Below the pieces are notes generated by a model. That model had not been told where the DNA came from. It ran no database searches and was given only the letters and a program-made list of their open reading frames with translations. From assembly GCA_905207235.1 (NCBI GenBank), contig CAJLKN010000007.1, positions 33,658 to 97,657 of the forward strand: a stretch of DNA of 64,000 bases. Direction: 5' to 3'. This stretch comes from an uncultured Eubacteriales bacterium (GTDB taxonomy: Bacteria > Bacillota > Clostridia > Christensenellales > Borkfalkiaceae). The translations under genes were made by a program, and so were the position numbers. Positions 6,533 through 15,406 of the stretch are shown here, in pieces (within the stretch, counting starts at the first letter, position 1; each line of letters starts with the position of its first letter).

Positions 6533-8559
6533 CAAACAAGGCATGGGAGGGATTTGTTCCCGGCTTATGGAGCGACGACGAAGTCAACGTCAGAGATTTC
6601 ATACAGCGCAACTATACGCCTTACGAGGGGGATGACAGCTTCCTCGAAGGTCCCACCGAAGCAACCCAAAAACTGTGGAGCGAAATACTCGATTTGTCCG
6701 CAAAGGAGCGCGCCGCAGGCGGCGTTTTAAAAGCGGATACGAAAATAGTTTCCACGCTCACCAGCCACAAGGCAGGATATATAGATAAGGAACTCGAAAA
6801 GATAGTCGGACTTCAGACGGACGAGCCCTTCAAGCGCGCCCTTCAGCCCTTCGGCGGCATAAAGATGGCGGAGCAGGCTCTCAACATGTACGGCTACGAA
6901 ATCGACCCTCAGGTCAAGGAAATTTTTACCAAATACCGCAAGACGCACAACGACGGCGTTTACGACGCATACACGCCCGAAATGCGCCTCGCGCGCAGCG
7001 CGCACATTCTCACGGGTCTGCCCGATACTTACGGCAGGGGCAGAATAGTGGGCGACTACCGCAGGGTTGCGCTCTACGGCGTCGATTACCTCATCGAGTG
7101 CAAGCAGAGGGACAAGCTCAATATGGACGGCGATATGACGCCCGACAAAGTGCGCGACAGAGAGGAGCTCTCCGAGCAGATAAAGGCTCTTGCCGCGCTC
7201 AAAGAAATGGCGGCAAGCTACGGCAAGGATATTTCCCGCCCCGCCGAAACCGCGCAGGAGGCAATTCAGGCGCTTTATTTCGGCTATCTCGGAGCGATTA
7301 AGGACCAGAACGGCGCTGCGATGTCGATAGGCAGAAACTCGACCTTCCTCGATATCTATATCGAAAGAGATTTAAAGCGCGGCATTCTCACCGAGAAAGA
7401 GGCGCAGGAGCTCATCGACCAGTTCGTAATGAAGCTGAGAATTGTCAAGTTCATGCGCATAAAGGAATATAACGAGCTGTTCTCGGGCGACCCCACATGG
7501 GTTACCGAATCCATCGGCGGCATGGGCGTGGACGGCAGAACGCTGGTTACCAAAAACTCGTTCAGAATTCTTCACACGCTCAAAAACCTCGGACCCGCTC
7601 CCGAACCCAACCTCACCGTGCTGTGGTCCAAAAATCTTCCCGCAGGCTTCAAAAAGTTCTGCGCTAAGACTTCTATCGATACCTCTGCCATTCAGTACGA
7701 AAGCGACGACCTCATGCGCCCCGAAATGGGCGACGATTACTGCATAGCGTGCTGCGTAAGCTGCATGCGCGTCGGCAAGGACATGCAGTTCTTCGGCGCG
7801 AGGGCAAACCTTGCAAAGTGCCTGCTTTATGCAATCAACGGCGGCAAGGACGAAATCGCAAAGGATAAAAAGACGGGCAAGGCAATGCAGGTTTCGCCCA
7901 TGTATGCACCCATCTCGGGCGACGGTCCTCTCGATTATAACGAGGTAATAACCAAGTACGAACAGATGATGGACTGGCTTGCAGGGCTGTACGTCAATAC
8001 GCTCAACCTCATTCACTACATGCACGACAAGTACAGCTACGAGGCTTTGGAAATGGCTCTGCACGATACAAACGTGCGCCGCTTCTTCGCGACGGGCATT
8101 GCGGGACTTTCCTGCGCGGCGGACTCGCTTTCGGCTATAAAGTACGCAAAAGTATATCCCGTGCGCAACGAAGAGGGCATAGCCGTCGATTTTAAGATAG
8201 AGGGCGACTATCCCAAGTACGGCAACAACGACGACAGAGCGGACAAAATCGCCGTATGGCTCGTCAAGACCTTCATGAACAAGATAAAGAGCCACTACAC
8301 CTACCGCGGAAGCGTTCCTACAATGTCGATACTCACCATAACATCCAACGTGGTTTACGGCAAAAAGACGGGCAACACGCCCGACGGCAGAAGGGCGGGT
8401 CAGCCCCTCGCGCCCGGCGCAAACCCTATGCACGGCAGAGACAGCAACGGCGCGCTCGCCTCGCTCGAATCTGTTGCAAAACTTCCCTATGCATATTCGC
8501 GCGACGGCATATCGAACACATTCTCGATTACGCCCGCCTCGCTCGGTAAAGACGACTGA
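6529..8559 (+). CDS. pflB: Pyruvate formate-lyase catalytic chain, lacking the glycyl-radical domain
   Basis: 676 residues against about 760 for a complete PflB. The chain follows the family closely to the segment [20 protein letters not shown], then ends cleanly with two Asp codons and TGA. The active-site Cys pair is present at residues 408-409 (IACCVSCM), followed by [14 protein letters not shown]. What is missing is the last 75 or so residues that carry the radical glycine; these are encoded by the next gene. PFL converts pyruvate and CoA to acetyl-CoA and formate. It overlaps the thioredoxin-like gene by 4 nt. The division falls in the linker before the C-terminal domain, so it looks like a functional split rather than decay. 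Confidence 0.92.
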   Translation: MTNKAWEGFVPGLWSDDEVNVRDFIQRNYTPYEGDDSFLEGPTEATQKLWSEILDLSAKERAAGGVLKADTKIVSTLTSHKAGYIDKELEKIVGLQTDEPFKRALQPFGGIKMAEQALNMYGYEIDPQVKEIFTKYRKTHNDGVYDAYTPEMRLARSAHILTGLPDTYGRGRIVGDYRRVALYGVDYLIECKQRDKLNMDGDMTPDKVRDREELSEQIKALAALKEMAASYGKDISRPAETAQEAIQALYFGYLGAIKDQNGAAMSIGRNSTFLDIYIERDLKRGILTEKEAQELIDQFVMKLRIVKFMRIKEYNELFSGDPTWVTESIGGMGVDGRTLVTKNSFRILHTLKNLGPAPEPNLTVLWSKNLPAGFKKFCAKTSIDTSAIQYESDDLMRPEMGDDYCIACCVSCMRVGKDMQFFGARANLAKCLLYAINGGKDEIAKDKKTGKAMQVSPMYAPISGDGPLDYNEVITKYEQMMDWLAGLYVNTLNLIHYMHDKYSYEALEMALHDTNVRRFFATGIAGLSCAADSLSAIKYAKVYPVRNEEGIAVDFKIEGDYPKYGNNDDRADKIAVWLVKTFMNKIKSHYTYRGSVPTMSILTITSNVVYGKKTGNTPDGRRAGQPLAPGANPMHGRDSNGALASLESVAKLPYAYSRDGISNTFSITPASLGKDD

Positions 8560-8577
8560 TAAAAGGAGAAAATAATT

Positions 8578-8808
8578 ATGTCAAGAGTAGATAACCTTGT
8601 AAATATGCTCGACGCATATGTTGCGGACGGCGGACATCACCTCAACGTAAACGTGTTCGACAGAGACACTCTGCTCGACGCGCAGGCTCATCCCGAAAAA
8701 TATCCCCAGCTTACGGTAAGGGTTTCGGGCTATGCGGTAAACTTCAACAAACTCACCAAAGAGCAGCAGGACGACGTCATTTCGCGTACCATACACGAAT
8801 CTTTCTGA
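8578..8808 (+). CDS. Separate glycyl-radical subunit of pyruvate formate-lyase
   Basis: 76 residues that align end to end with the C-terminus of Pfl[19 protein letters not shown] (conserved in PFL), HPEKYPQLT, then RVSGYAVNF with the radical glycine at Gly51, and a terminus like [11 protein letters not shown]. It has its own SD (AAAGGAGAAA) and ATG 18 nt after the pflB stop, so it is translated as an independent polypeptide. It must dock into the barrel of the 676-residue chain and be activated by PflA. It resembles GrcA/YfiD in principle, but GrcA is a spare part for a complete PflB, whereas here the only copy seen is separate. A strong terminator follows. Confidence 0.92.
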   Translation: MSRVDNLVNMLDAYVADGGHHLNVNVFDRDTLLDAQAHPEKYPQLTVRVSGYAVNFNKLTKEQQDDVISRTIHESF

Positions 8809-8828
8809 TGTCTTAGAAAATTCATAAT

Positions 8829-8870
8829 GCGCGCATGCGCGCCCTCAAAGGGCGGCATGCGCGCTTTTTT
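8829..8870 (+). terminator. Terminator of the pfl operon
   Basis: A long GC-rich stem (8829-8844 with 8850-8864) followed by six T. Confidence 0.9.
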
Positions 8871-8892
8871 GCGTTAAATTGAGGTTGTGCTG

Positions 8893-8921
8893 TTTACAAA
8901 CGACAAAATGTATGTTAAAAT
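8893..8921 (+). promoter_or_regulatory. Promoter of the LRR gene
   Basis: TTTACA (8893-8898), 17 bp, TAAAAT (8916-8921) with a TGT extended -10. Confidence 0.75.
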
Positions 8922-8952
8922 AAAAAAAGGTAAAAATCAACGAGGGGAAAAT

Positions 8953-10332
8953 ATGGCACAGAATAATCCCGCCGATTTTCAGATTGAAGACGGCACTCTG
9001 ATAAAATACACTGGCGCGGACGCTACGGTAACCGTACCGCCTTCGGTAAAGCGCATAGGTCCCGACGCTTTCGCGGGCTGCAAAACGCTGCAAAAAATCG
9101 CCACGCCTTACAAACTCGTAAGAATAGGCAACAGGGCTTTCCACGGTTGCGACAACCTTAAAGAAGTTTTAATGCCCGGCGCGCTTTTCAGGCGAGTGAA
9201 TTTAAGAAAAATATTCTCCGACCCCGATAAAATTTATTTCCGTTTCTATGCTTCAAACGGTCTCGAAGCGGAATTCGATGACAGCGATTACGGCGAAGAG
9301 TGGGATAATCTTCTCGAAGAGGGCGAAAGCGCACAGTCCGTGCGCGTGGGCAAAGTGCTCGGCGCGTCCACTCTGTTGATGGAGGTAACCGAGGAGAGCG
9401 AATTTTCCGATGAAACGCCGCAGGACAGCGTAAGTTTCCGTCCCCTTCCCGAGGAGGCGGAAGATGAACCGCTCGAAACGCTGCGCGAAAAAATCGACGC
9501 GTGCGCGCCCAAAGTTCTTCCCCCCGAAGAGCTGTCAATCGACCGCAAGCGCGAACTTTTAAATCTTACCGATTTTCTTATCGACGACACTACGCTCATA
9601 AAGTACATAGGCGACGGCGAGCGCGCCGAAATACCCGATTTTATAACTACGATAGGCGCAAACGCCTTTTCAAACAGCTCTGTAAAGGAAGTTGTCGTGC
9701 CCGACAGCGTTAAAGTAATATCTTCCGCAGCGTTCGCGTGGTGCGAAAAACTCGAAAAAATCAATTTCCCCGCAGGGCTTAAAATGATAGACGAAGTCGC
9801 ATTCGCCAACTGCTCGTCGCTCAAAGAAATAGTTCTGCCCGACGGGCTGGAGTTCGTCGGCGCGGGCGCCTTCCACGCATGCAGCTCGGCAGAAAAAGCC
9901 ATTCTTCCGCCGTCGCTCACATCGCTGTCTAGAAGGGTGTTCGACTTCTGCGTATCCCTCAAAGACGTAATAATTCCCGACAGTGTAACGGTAATACAGG
10001 ACGGCGTTTTCTCGCACTGCGAAAGCCTCAAAAGCATACACCTGCCCGACGGCATAACGCGCATCGCAAACTGGGCGTTCGCCGATTGTTCGTCGCTCAC
10101 CGATTTCAATTTCCCCGCCGCGCTCGAAGAAATAGGCGACGTCGCTTTCCTCAACTGCACATCGCTAAAAAGGATAGACATTCCCGCCTCGGTAACAAAG
10201 ATCGGCAGACAGTGCTTCGTAGGCTGCAAGGGCTTAATTCTCATCTCCGCGCCCGAAAAACTGCGCTCCCAGATAGAGAGCGGCAGGGTGTTCCGCGGCA
10301 TAGGCGACGTCGAGGTCGATTACAACGAATAA
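8953..10332 (+). CDS. BspA-type leucine-rich-repeat protein
   Basis: 459 residues, built from LRR_5/BspA repeats of about 22-23 residues with the pattern I-P-x-S-V-x-x-I-G-x-x-A-F-x-x-C-x-x-L. Two repeats sit at residues 20-70; an acidic, Glu/Ser-rich spacer covers about 100-190; about nine repeats run from 210 to 440. The opening unit (DF-I-D-TLIKY) occurs twice, at residues about 8 and 195, showing internal duplication. No signal peptide or membrane anchor is visible, unlike most BspA surface proteins, so a cytoplasmic location or an unrecognised export route is possible. The ATG at 8953 has GAGGGGAAA upstream. Monocistronic between its own promoter and terminator. Ligand unknown. Confidence 0.85.
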   Translation: MAQNNPADFQIEDGTLIKYTGADATVTVPPSVKRIGPDAFAGCKTLQKIATPYKLVRIGNRAFHGCDNLKEVLMPGALFRRVNLRKIFSDPDKIYFRFYASNGLEAEFDDSDYGEEWDNLLEEGESAQSVRVGKVLGASTLLMEVTEESEFSDETPQDSVSFRPLPEEAEDEPLETLREKIDACAPKVLPPEELSIDRKRELLNLTDFLIDDTTLIKYIGDGERAEIPDFITTIGANAFSNSSVKEVVVPDSVKVISSAAFAWCEKLEKINFPAGLKMIDEVAFANCSSLKEIVLPDGLEFVGAGAFHACSSAEKAILPPSLTSLSRRVFDFCVSLKDVIIPDSVTVIQDGVFSHCESLKSIHLPDGITRIANWAFADCSSLTDFNFPAALEEIGDVAFLNCTSLKRIDIPASVTKIGRQCFVGCKGLILISAPEKLRSQIESGRVFRGIGDVEVDYNE

Positions 10333-10351
10333 CTCATATAAACGCATAAAA

Positions 10352-10390
10352 AACCCGCAGGTTGAACTAAAAACCTGCGGGTTTTCGTTT
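10352..10390 (+). terminator. Terminator after the LRR gene
   Basis: A 12-bp stem (10352-10363 with 10372-10383) then a T-rich tract. Confidence 0.88.
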
Positions 10391-10416
10391 ACAAAGCGCA
10401 ATGGTTATTGTATAAT
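10388..10416 (+). promoter_or_regulatory. Promoter of the MBL-aro operon
   Basis: TTTACA (10388-10393), 17 bp, TATAAT (10411-10416). A second TATAAT lies at 10425-10430. The -35 overlaps the terminator of the previous gene. Confidence 0.65.
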
Positions 10417-10456
10417 ATATTCTGTATAATTATAAGCGGGGATTGATTTTTATAAA

Positions 10457-11479
10457 GTGGCATCGGTCAAGCGCAAAAAATTATCCAAAGCAAAAACAGC
10501 CGCAATAATTTCAGCGGCGGCAGTGTTCGTAGTTTTCGTCTCTTTGCTCATAACAAATATATTCGTGCCCGTAAAATATCTCACGGCGTACATGGTCGTT
10601 GCAGAGCAAAGGCAAGAGGGCACTCTCACCGTAACGTATGCCGACGTGGGCTACGGCGACGCGATTTTAATCGAACTTCCCGACGGCAAAGTCGCGCTCA
10701 TCGACGGCGGCGACGGAGCGTACGGCAATACGCTTTCGCTTCTTCGCCTTCTTAATTCGAGGGGAGTGGATAAAATCGATTATTTAATCTGCTCGTCGGT
10801 GAGGGCGGAACACTGCGGCGGTCTCGCCGAAATAATAAAATACAAACAGGTCGGCACGATTTACGCGCCGTACGTCAATAATACATACATAACCGACGCT
10901 TACCGCAATTTTTATGCGGCGGCAGAAGATGAGGGCGCGGAAATGCTCATATCGCAGTATGGCGAGGGCATATACAGCGACGAATACTCATATTTTCTTA
11001 CCTTTCTTTCGCCGGGCGGCGCGGACAACCCTCTGGGCTATTACGCCGCTTTGAATAAAGAGGCTTCGGAAGAAAATATCCTAAACGCCTGCGCCGTCGT
11101 CTGGCTTTCGTATGCGGGCACGTCGTTCGTGTTCACATCTTCGGCGGGCGGAGCCGCGCTCAACAGCATAATCCAAGATTACGAGATTATGACGGCCGCG
11201 GGCGATAAATACGCGCAGACAGGCAGTTACAGCGTATCGCTTGAAGATTGCGACGTCGTTCAGGTTGCGGGGCACGGCAGCGCGGATTGCACCTCGGCGG
11301 AATGGTACGGCGTTTTAAGTCCGTCTGCGGCGGTAATTTCCGTCGGCGACAATTTTGCGGGCTGTCCCTCGTCGCAGGCGCTTTCGGATGTGTGCAGTCA
11401 GGTAAAAGAGCCCCTTTCAACGCAGAACAGGGGCAATATAACAATCAGGGTAACTTCGGACGGCTATGCCGTCCTATAA
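10457..11479 (+). CDS. ComEC-like metallo-beta-lactamase-fold protein with degenerate metal site
   Basis: 340 residues. One membrane helix at residues 15-37 anchors an extracytoplasmic domain of the ComEC/Rec2 C-terminal type (VTYADVGYGDAILIELPDGK near residue 58, then LIDGG). In active members the metal site is HxHxDH after the second strand; here the corresponding stretch reads SSVRAEHCGGL, so two of the metal His and the Asp are missing. The later HHGS landmark is reduced to GHGS. The protein is therefore probably not a normal hydrolase. The start is GTG at 10457 with GGGG upstream; there is no close ATG. aroC begins 9 nt after the stop, so the two are in one operon, though the functional link to aromatic synthesis is unclear. 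Confidence 0.75.
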   Translation: MASVKRKKLSKAKTAAIISAAAVFVVFVSLLITNIFVPVKYLTAYMVVAEQRQEGTLTVTYADVGYGDAILIELPDGKVALIDGGDGAYGNTLSLLRLLNSRGVDKIDYLICSSVRAEHCGGLAEIIKYKQVGTIYAPYVNNTYITDAYRNFYAAAEDEGAEMLISQYGEGIYSDEYSYFLTFLSPGGADNPLGYYAALNKEASEENILNACAVVWLSYAGTSFVFTSSAGGAALNSIIQDYEIMTAAGDKYAQTGSYSVSLEDCDVVQVAGHGSADCTSAEWYGVLSPSAAVISVGDNFAGCPSSQALSDVCSQVKEPLSTQNRGNITIRVTSDGYAVL

Positions 11480-11488
11480 GGAGAATAT

Positions 11489-12616
11489 ATGAAACTTACA
11501 ACCGCAGGCGAATCGCACGGCAAGGCGCTCGTCGGAATTATTGAAGGGCTGCCCTCTAACATGCCCGTCGACGAGGATAAGATAAACGAATATCTCGCTC
11601 TCCGTCAGAGCGGATACGGCAGGGGCGGCAGGCAGAAAATAGAGCGCGACCGCGTCATAATACTTTCAGGCGTCAGAAATAAACTGACGCTCGGCAGTCC
11701 CGTCGCTTTCGAAATAGAAAACCGCGACTATGCCAACTGGCAGAGCGTAATGGCGCCCGAGGGCGCGGACGTAACGCAGAGGAGGCTCACACGCGTTCGC
11801 CCCGGACACGCCGATCTGACGGGGGTAATAAAATACGCCCAGACGGACGCGCGCAACATTCTGGAACGCGCCAGCGCAAGGGAAACGGCTGTAAGGGTTG
11901 CGGGCGGAGCTATCGCCATGCAGTATCTTGCCGAACTCGGAGTACAAATTTCAGGTTGCGTCAGGAGCGTCTGCGGCGTAGAAGATAGGGGCGATTACAC
12001 CTTCGAACAGCTCGGAAAAGTTAAAAGCCATCCCCTTTTCATGCTCGACGAAAATGCTGAAAAGCGGGCTATGGAACTTATCGACAAGCTCAAAGCCGAT
12101 GGCAATACGGCGGGCGGCACAGTCGAAATAAGAGTAAAGGGCTTAAAGAGCGGCTTTGGCAGCTGCATGCAGTATTCTACAAAGCTCGACGCCATTCTGT
12201 GCGGCGCAATGATGAGCGTTCAGGCGATAAAGGGCGTCGAAGTTGGGCTCGGGTTTGAGGCGGCTCGCCGTCCCGGCTCGGAAGTGCACGACGAAATTTT
12301 CATGAAAGAGGGCAAAATTTTCCGTTCCAGCAACAATGCGGGCGGAATAGAGGGCGGAATGTCCAACGGCGAAGAGATTGTTCTTCGCGCCGCGATGAAG
12401 CCCATACCCACCTTGATGAAGGGTCTTAGAACTATCGACTATGTAACCGGTCAGCCGACGACGGCGGCGGGCGAACGCAGCGACGTGGCGGCGATATGCG
12501 CCTGCGAAATAATTTTGGAATGCGTCGTTGCCTGCGCGCTCGCGGAAGTCGTTTCCGAAAGGCTGGGCGGAGATAATATGGCGGAGGTGAAAGAGCGGTA
12601 CGACCGCTTGCCGTAA
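11489..12616 (+). CDS. aroC: Chorismate synthase
   Basis: 375 residues, full length. It converts 5-enolpyruvylshikimate-3-phosphate to chorismate using reduced FMN. The family signatures are clear: TAGESHGKAL at residues 5-14, RQSGYGRGGRQKIERD near 39-54, RPGHADLTG near 108, ASARETAVRVAGGA near 132-145, and SNNAGGIEGGMSNG near 281. The ATG at 11489 has AAGGAG 8 nt upstream. It is followed 1 nt later by aroB. Confidence 0.96.
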   Translation: MKLTTAGESHGKALVGIIEGLPSNMPVDEDKINEYLALRQSGYGRGGRQKIERDRVIILSGVRNKLTLGSPVAFEIENRDYANWQSVMAPEGADVTQRRLTRVRPGHADLTGVIKYAQTDARNILERASARETAVRVAGGAIAMQYLAELGVQISGCVRSVCGVEDRGDYTFEQLGKVKSHPLFMLDENAEKRAMELIDKLKADGNTAGGTVEIRVKGLKSGFGSCMQYSTKLDAILCGAMMSVQAIKGVEVGLGFEAARRPGSEVHDEIFMKEGKIFRSSNNAGGIEGGMSNGEEIVLRAAMKPIPTLMKGLRTIDYVTGQPTTAAGERSDVAAICACEIILECVVACALAEVVSERLGGDNMAEVKERYDRLP

Positions 12617-12617
12617 T

Positions 12618-13673
12618 ATGAAAATAATAACACTCGACACCCCTTCGTGCGAAAGCGTCATTTATTGCGGCGAAGGCGCGTTTCAGGATAGAACGCAAAA
12701 CTTAAAGGACAAAAAACTTTTTATAATAACGGACAGTAACGTCCATAAAATTTACTCGCAGCTCATAGAGCAGACTTTCGGCGACAATTATGTGTTTGTC
12801 ATGCCTGCGGGCGAGGGCAGCAAGAACCACGTTCAGCTATTTAAAATTCTTTCCGCCATGCTCGAAAACGGCGTAACGCGCTCATCTACGGTAGTCGCTC
12901 TCGGCGGCGGAGTGGTGGGCGACGTCGCGGGGCTCGCCGCCTCGCTCTACATGCGCGGAATAAAACTCGTGCAGATACCCACAACGCTTTTATCGCAGGT
13001 GGACAGCTCTGTCGGCGGCAAGACGGCGGTAGATTTCAAGGGCGTCAAAAACGTTGTCGGCACATTCTATCAGCCGGGCGAGGTTATAGTCGATCCCATG
13101 TTCTTGAAAACCCTTCCCAAGCGCGAAATACGCTGCGGTCTGGGCGAAATAATCAAGTACGGCGCGCTCGACGCGGGCATATATAAAAGCCTCATAAAAA
13201 ACCGCGCCCGCCTCAAAGACATAAAGTTTCTGGAAGATATCACTTTCGATTGCATAGCGCACAAGGCGGACGTCGTCCGCTCGGACGAGCGCGATACGGG
13301 CGGCAGAAGAAAAACGCTCAATTTAGGGCATACCACGGGGCACGCGTTCGAGCTGTATTTCCGCAGAAAATCTCACGGCGAATTCGTGCTTATCGGCATG
13401 TATTACGAGCTGTTCATTGCCCGTCGCCTGGGCATATGCGGGGGTAAATACGCCGACAACCTTGAAAAACTCATAAAAAAGGTAATAGGTAAAATACCCG
13501 CCTACGAGGACGCGGAAAAGGCGGCATATTTTGCAAAATATGACAAAAAGAATGCCGCCGCAACCGACGTATCGGTTATAGTTCCCAAGTGCGAAGGTCA
13601 GAGCGAGGAGGTAAAACTCCCTCTCGAAGAATACGTAAAATATATTGCCATGTGCCGCGACAGCCTTTTGTAA
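12618..13673 (+). CDS. aroB: 3-Dehydroquinate synthase
   Basis: 351 residues. It converts DAHP to 3-dehydroquinate, the second step of the shikimate route, using NAD and a divalent metal. Key motifs: ALGGGVVGDVAGLAAS near residue 94, QIPTTLLSQVDSSVGGKTAVD near 119, and LNLGHTTGHAFE near 236, whose first His is a metal ligand. It follows the aroC stop with 1 nt between, and its SD lies in the end of aroC, so the two are translationally coupled. Confidence 0.95.
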   Translation: MKIITLDTPSCESVIYCGEGAFQDRTQNLKDKKLFIITDSNVHKIYSQLIEQTFGDNYVFVMPAGEGSKNHVQLFKILSAMLENGVTRSSTVVALGGGVVGDVAGLAASLYMRGIKLVQIPTTLLSQVDSSVGGKTAVDFKGVKNVVGTFYQPGEVIVDPMFLKTLPKREIRCGLGEIIKYGALDAGIYKSLIKNRARLKDIKFLEDITFDCIAHKADVVRSDERDTGGRRKTLNLGHTTGHAFELYFRRKSHGEFVLIGMYYELFIARRLGICGGKYADNLEKLIKKVIGKIPAYEDAEKAAYFAKYDKKNAAATDVSVIVPKCEGQSEEVKLPLEEYVKYIAMCRDSLL

Positions 13674-13700
13674 GGCGGCATAAGGTTATCAGGAGATAAA

Positions 13701-14495
13701 ATGAAATTAGCAGTCATAGGAAAGGACGTTTCGGCTTCAGACAGCCCCAAAATGCACTCGTTCATAGCAAAGAACATGGGCAACGAAATTACTTACGATA
13801 AAATTTCCATACCCGTGGAAGATTTCGAAAGCCGCATAGACGACATAATAAAAAATTACGACGGTTTCAACGTTACAATACCCTTCAAACTCAGCGTAAT
13901 TCCCCACCTTAACAAGATTGTGGACGACGCGCAGCTCTTTGGCGCGGTAAATACCGTATTGAAGAGCGATTTGTCGGGGCACAACACCGACGGCGCGGGC
14001 TTCATGCTCATGCTTAAAAATAACGGCGTGCAGGTTTCGGGCAAAAAAGTTCTTCTGCTCGGTGCAGGCGGCGCGGGCAGAGCGGTAGCCAAAAAGCTTG
14101 TGGGCGCGGGCGCGCAGCTCTTCGTTTATGACAGAAATGCCGAAAGCGCTTGCTCCCTCGCCGAAGAGTGCGGCAACGTTACCGTGCTCAGCAGCGTCGA
14201 ACCCGAAGATTATTACCTTATAATCAACGCCACGGGCGTCGGCATGCACAAATCTGTCGGCATATCGCCCGTGGGCGAGGACGTGCTCTCCCGCACGCAG
14301 GTCGCCGTCGATCTCATCTATGTTCCCGCCGAGAGCGAGTTTTTAAAAATCGCCCGCACGCTTGGCAAAAAGACGATAAACGGTCAGGCAATGCTCTTTT
14401 ATCAGGCGTATTTTGCCGAGTGTATCTATTTCGGCGCACAGCCCGACGACGCGCAGGCAAAGCAACTTTTCGAAAAGTATATAAGTGAGGTGTAA
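13701..14495 (+). CDS. aroE: Shikimate dehydrogenase
   Basis: 264 residues. NADPH-dependent reduction of 3-dehydroshikimate to shikimate. Residues 1-20 hold the SxS shikimate-binding motif (SASDSPKMH), NVTIPFK near residue 58 carries the catalytic Lys, NTDGAGF near 95 the catalytic Asp, and GAGGAGRAVAKKL near 122 the NADP-binding loop. The ATG is preceded by AGGAGA. It is the third gene of the aro run. Confidence 0.94.
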   Translation: MKLAVIGKDVSASDSPKMHSFIAKNMGNEITYDKISIPVEDFESRIDDIIKNYDGFNVTIPFKLSVIPHLNKIVDDAQLFGAVNTVLKSDLSGHNTDGAGFMLMLKNNGVQVSGKKVLLLGAGGAGRAVAKKLVGAGAQLFVYDRNAESACSLAEECGNVTVLSSVEPEDYYLIINATGVGMHKSVGISPVGEDVLSRTQVAVDLIYVPAESEFLKIARTLGKKTINGQAMLFYQAYFAECIYFGAQPDDAQAKQLFEKYISEV

Positions 14496-14498
14496 ACG

Positions 14499-14909
14499 AT
14501 GAAATTTCTGTTTATAAACGGAGTAAATCTCAACATGACGGGCAGGCGCGAAAAGGGCGTCTACGGCACGCAGACCCTCGACGAGATAAATGAAGAAATA
14601 AAAGCTCACTTCAAAGACGACCGGTGTCAGTTTTTCCAGAGCAATATAGAGGGTGAAATATGCACCGCCATACACACCGCCGACTGCGACGCAATAATTC
14701 TTAATGCGGGCGCGTTCACTCATTACAGCTACGCCATACGCGACGCGATATCCTCCGTCGATATTCCCGTCGTCGAGGTGCATATGTCCAACGTGCACGC
14801 GCGCGACGAATTCCGCCACAAGTCTGTGATTTCCGCCGTATGCAAGGGCGTCATTGCGGGCTTCGGCAAAAACAGTTATATCCTCGCCGCGGAGAGCTTT
14901 AAATTATGA
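14499..14909 (+). CDS. aroQ: 3-Dehydroquinate dehydratase, type II
   Basis: 136 residues, the size of a type II dehydroquinase subunit (a dodecamer in the family). It removes water from 3-dehydroquinate. INGVNLNMTGRRE at the N-terminus contains the active-site Asn and Arg; the catalytic Tyr follows in VYGTQTL; NAGAFTHYSYAIRDA and VEVHMSNVHARDEFR complete the active site. The usual NPGA is NAGA here. It starts 3 nt after aroE with an SD (GAGGTG) inside the aroE end and overlaps aroK by 4 nt. Confidence 0.94.
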   Translation: MKFLFINGVNLNMTGRREKGVYGTQTLDEINEEIKAHFKDDRCQFFQSNIEGEICTAIHTADCDAIILNAGAFTHYSYAIRDAISSVDIPVVEVHMSNVHARDEFRHKSVISAVCKGVIAGFGKNSYILAAESFKL

Positions 14910-15406
14910 ATATAGTTCTCTGCGGAATGATGGGCAGCGGCAAGACGACCGTCGCCGCTCAACTTCACCGCGCCTGCGGTCTTGATTGGGTGGATACCGA
15001 CGAAGAGATTGTAAAAGCGCACGGCGAAATCAATAAAATATTTGCCGACTTCGGCGAAGAACGCTTCCGCGATATTGAAAGCGAGGTCGTAAAAGAGGTG
15101 GTGTCCCGCTGCGACAACGCGGTAATTTCCCTCGGCGGAGGCTGCGTTTTGAGGAAAGAAAACGTGCTCGAACTCAAAAAGAACGGCAAAATTTTCTATC
15201 TCCGCGCACAGCCCGAAACTATAATTGCCCGCATTTCGGGCGATACGACGCGCCCCCTTCTCAAAGGCGGGTTGGAGGAAAAGGTCCGCTCCATCAGCGC
15301 GGCGCGCTCGAAAGTTTATGAGGGCGCGGCGGACTATATAATAGATACCGATGATCTGACACCCGCGCAGATAGCGCAAAAAATAACGGAGATTGCAGGC
15401 AGATGA
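14906..15406 (+). CDS. aroK: Shikimate kinase
   Basis: 166 residues. It phosphorylates shikimate at the 3-OH with ATP. Walker A GMMGSGKTT is at residues 7-15, DTDEEI near residue 31 binds shikimate, FRDIESEV follows at about 57, and SLGGGCVLR at about 78 gives the GGG shikimate loop. It starts in the ATGA overlap with aroQ and itself overlaps the next SDR gene by 4 nt. With aroC, B, E and Q this leaves only DAHP synthase and aroA missing from the route to chorismate in this window. Confidence 0.94.
   Translation: MNIVLCGMMGSGKTTVAAQLHRACGLDWVDTDEEIVKAHGEINKIFADFGEERFRDIESEVVKEVVSRCDNAVISLGGGCVLRKENVLELKKNGKIFYLRAQPETIIARISGDTTRPLLKGGLEEKVRSISAARSKVYEGAADYIIDTDDLTPAQIAQKITEIAGR

Noticed and set aside
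8557..8578. Frameshift or sequencing error in pflB
   Set aside because: The first frame ends at a sensible linker, the second has its own SD and ATG, and no single indel would be needed to explain the layout.
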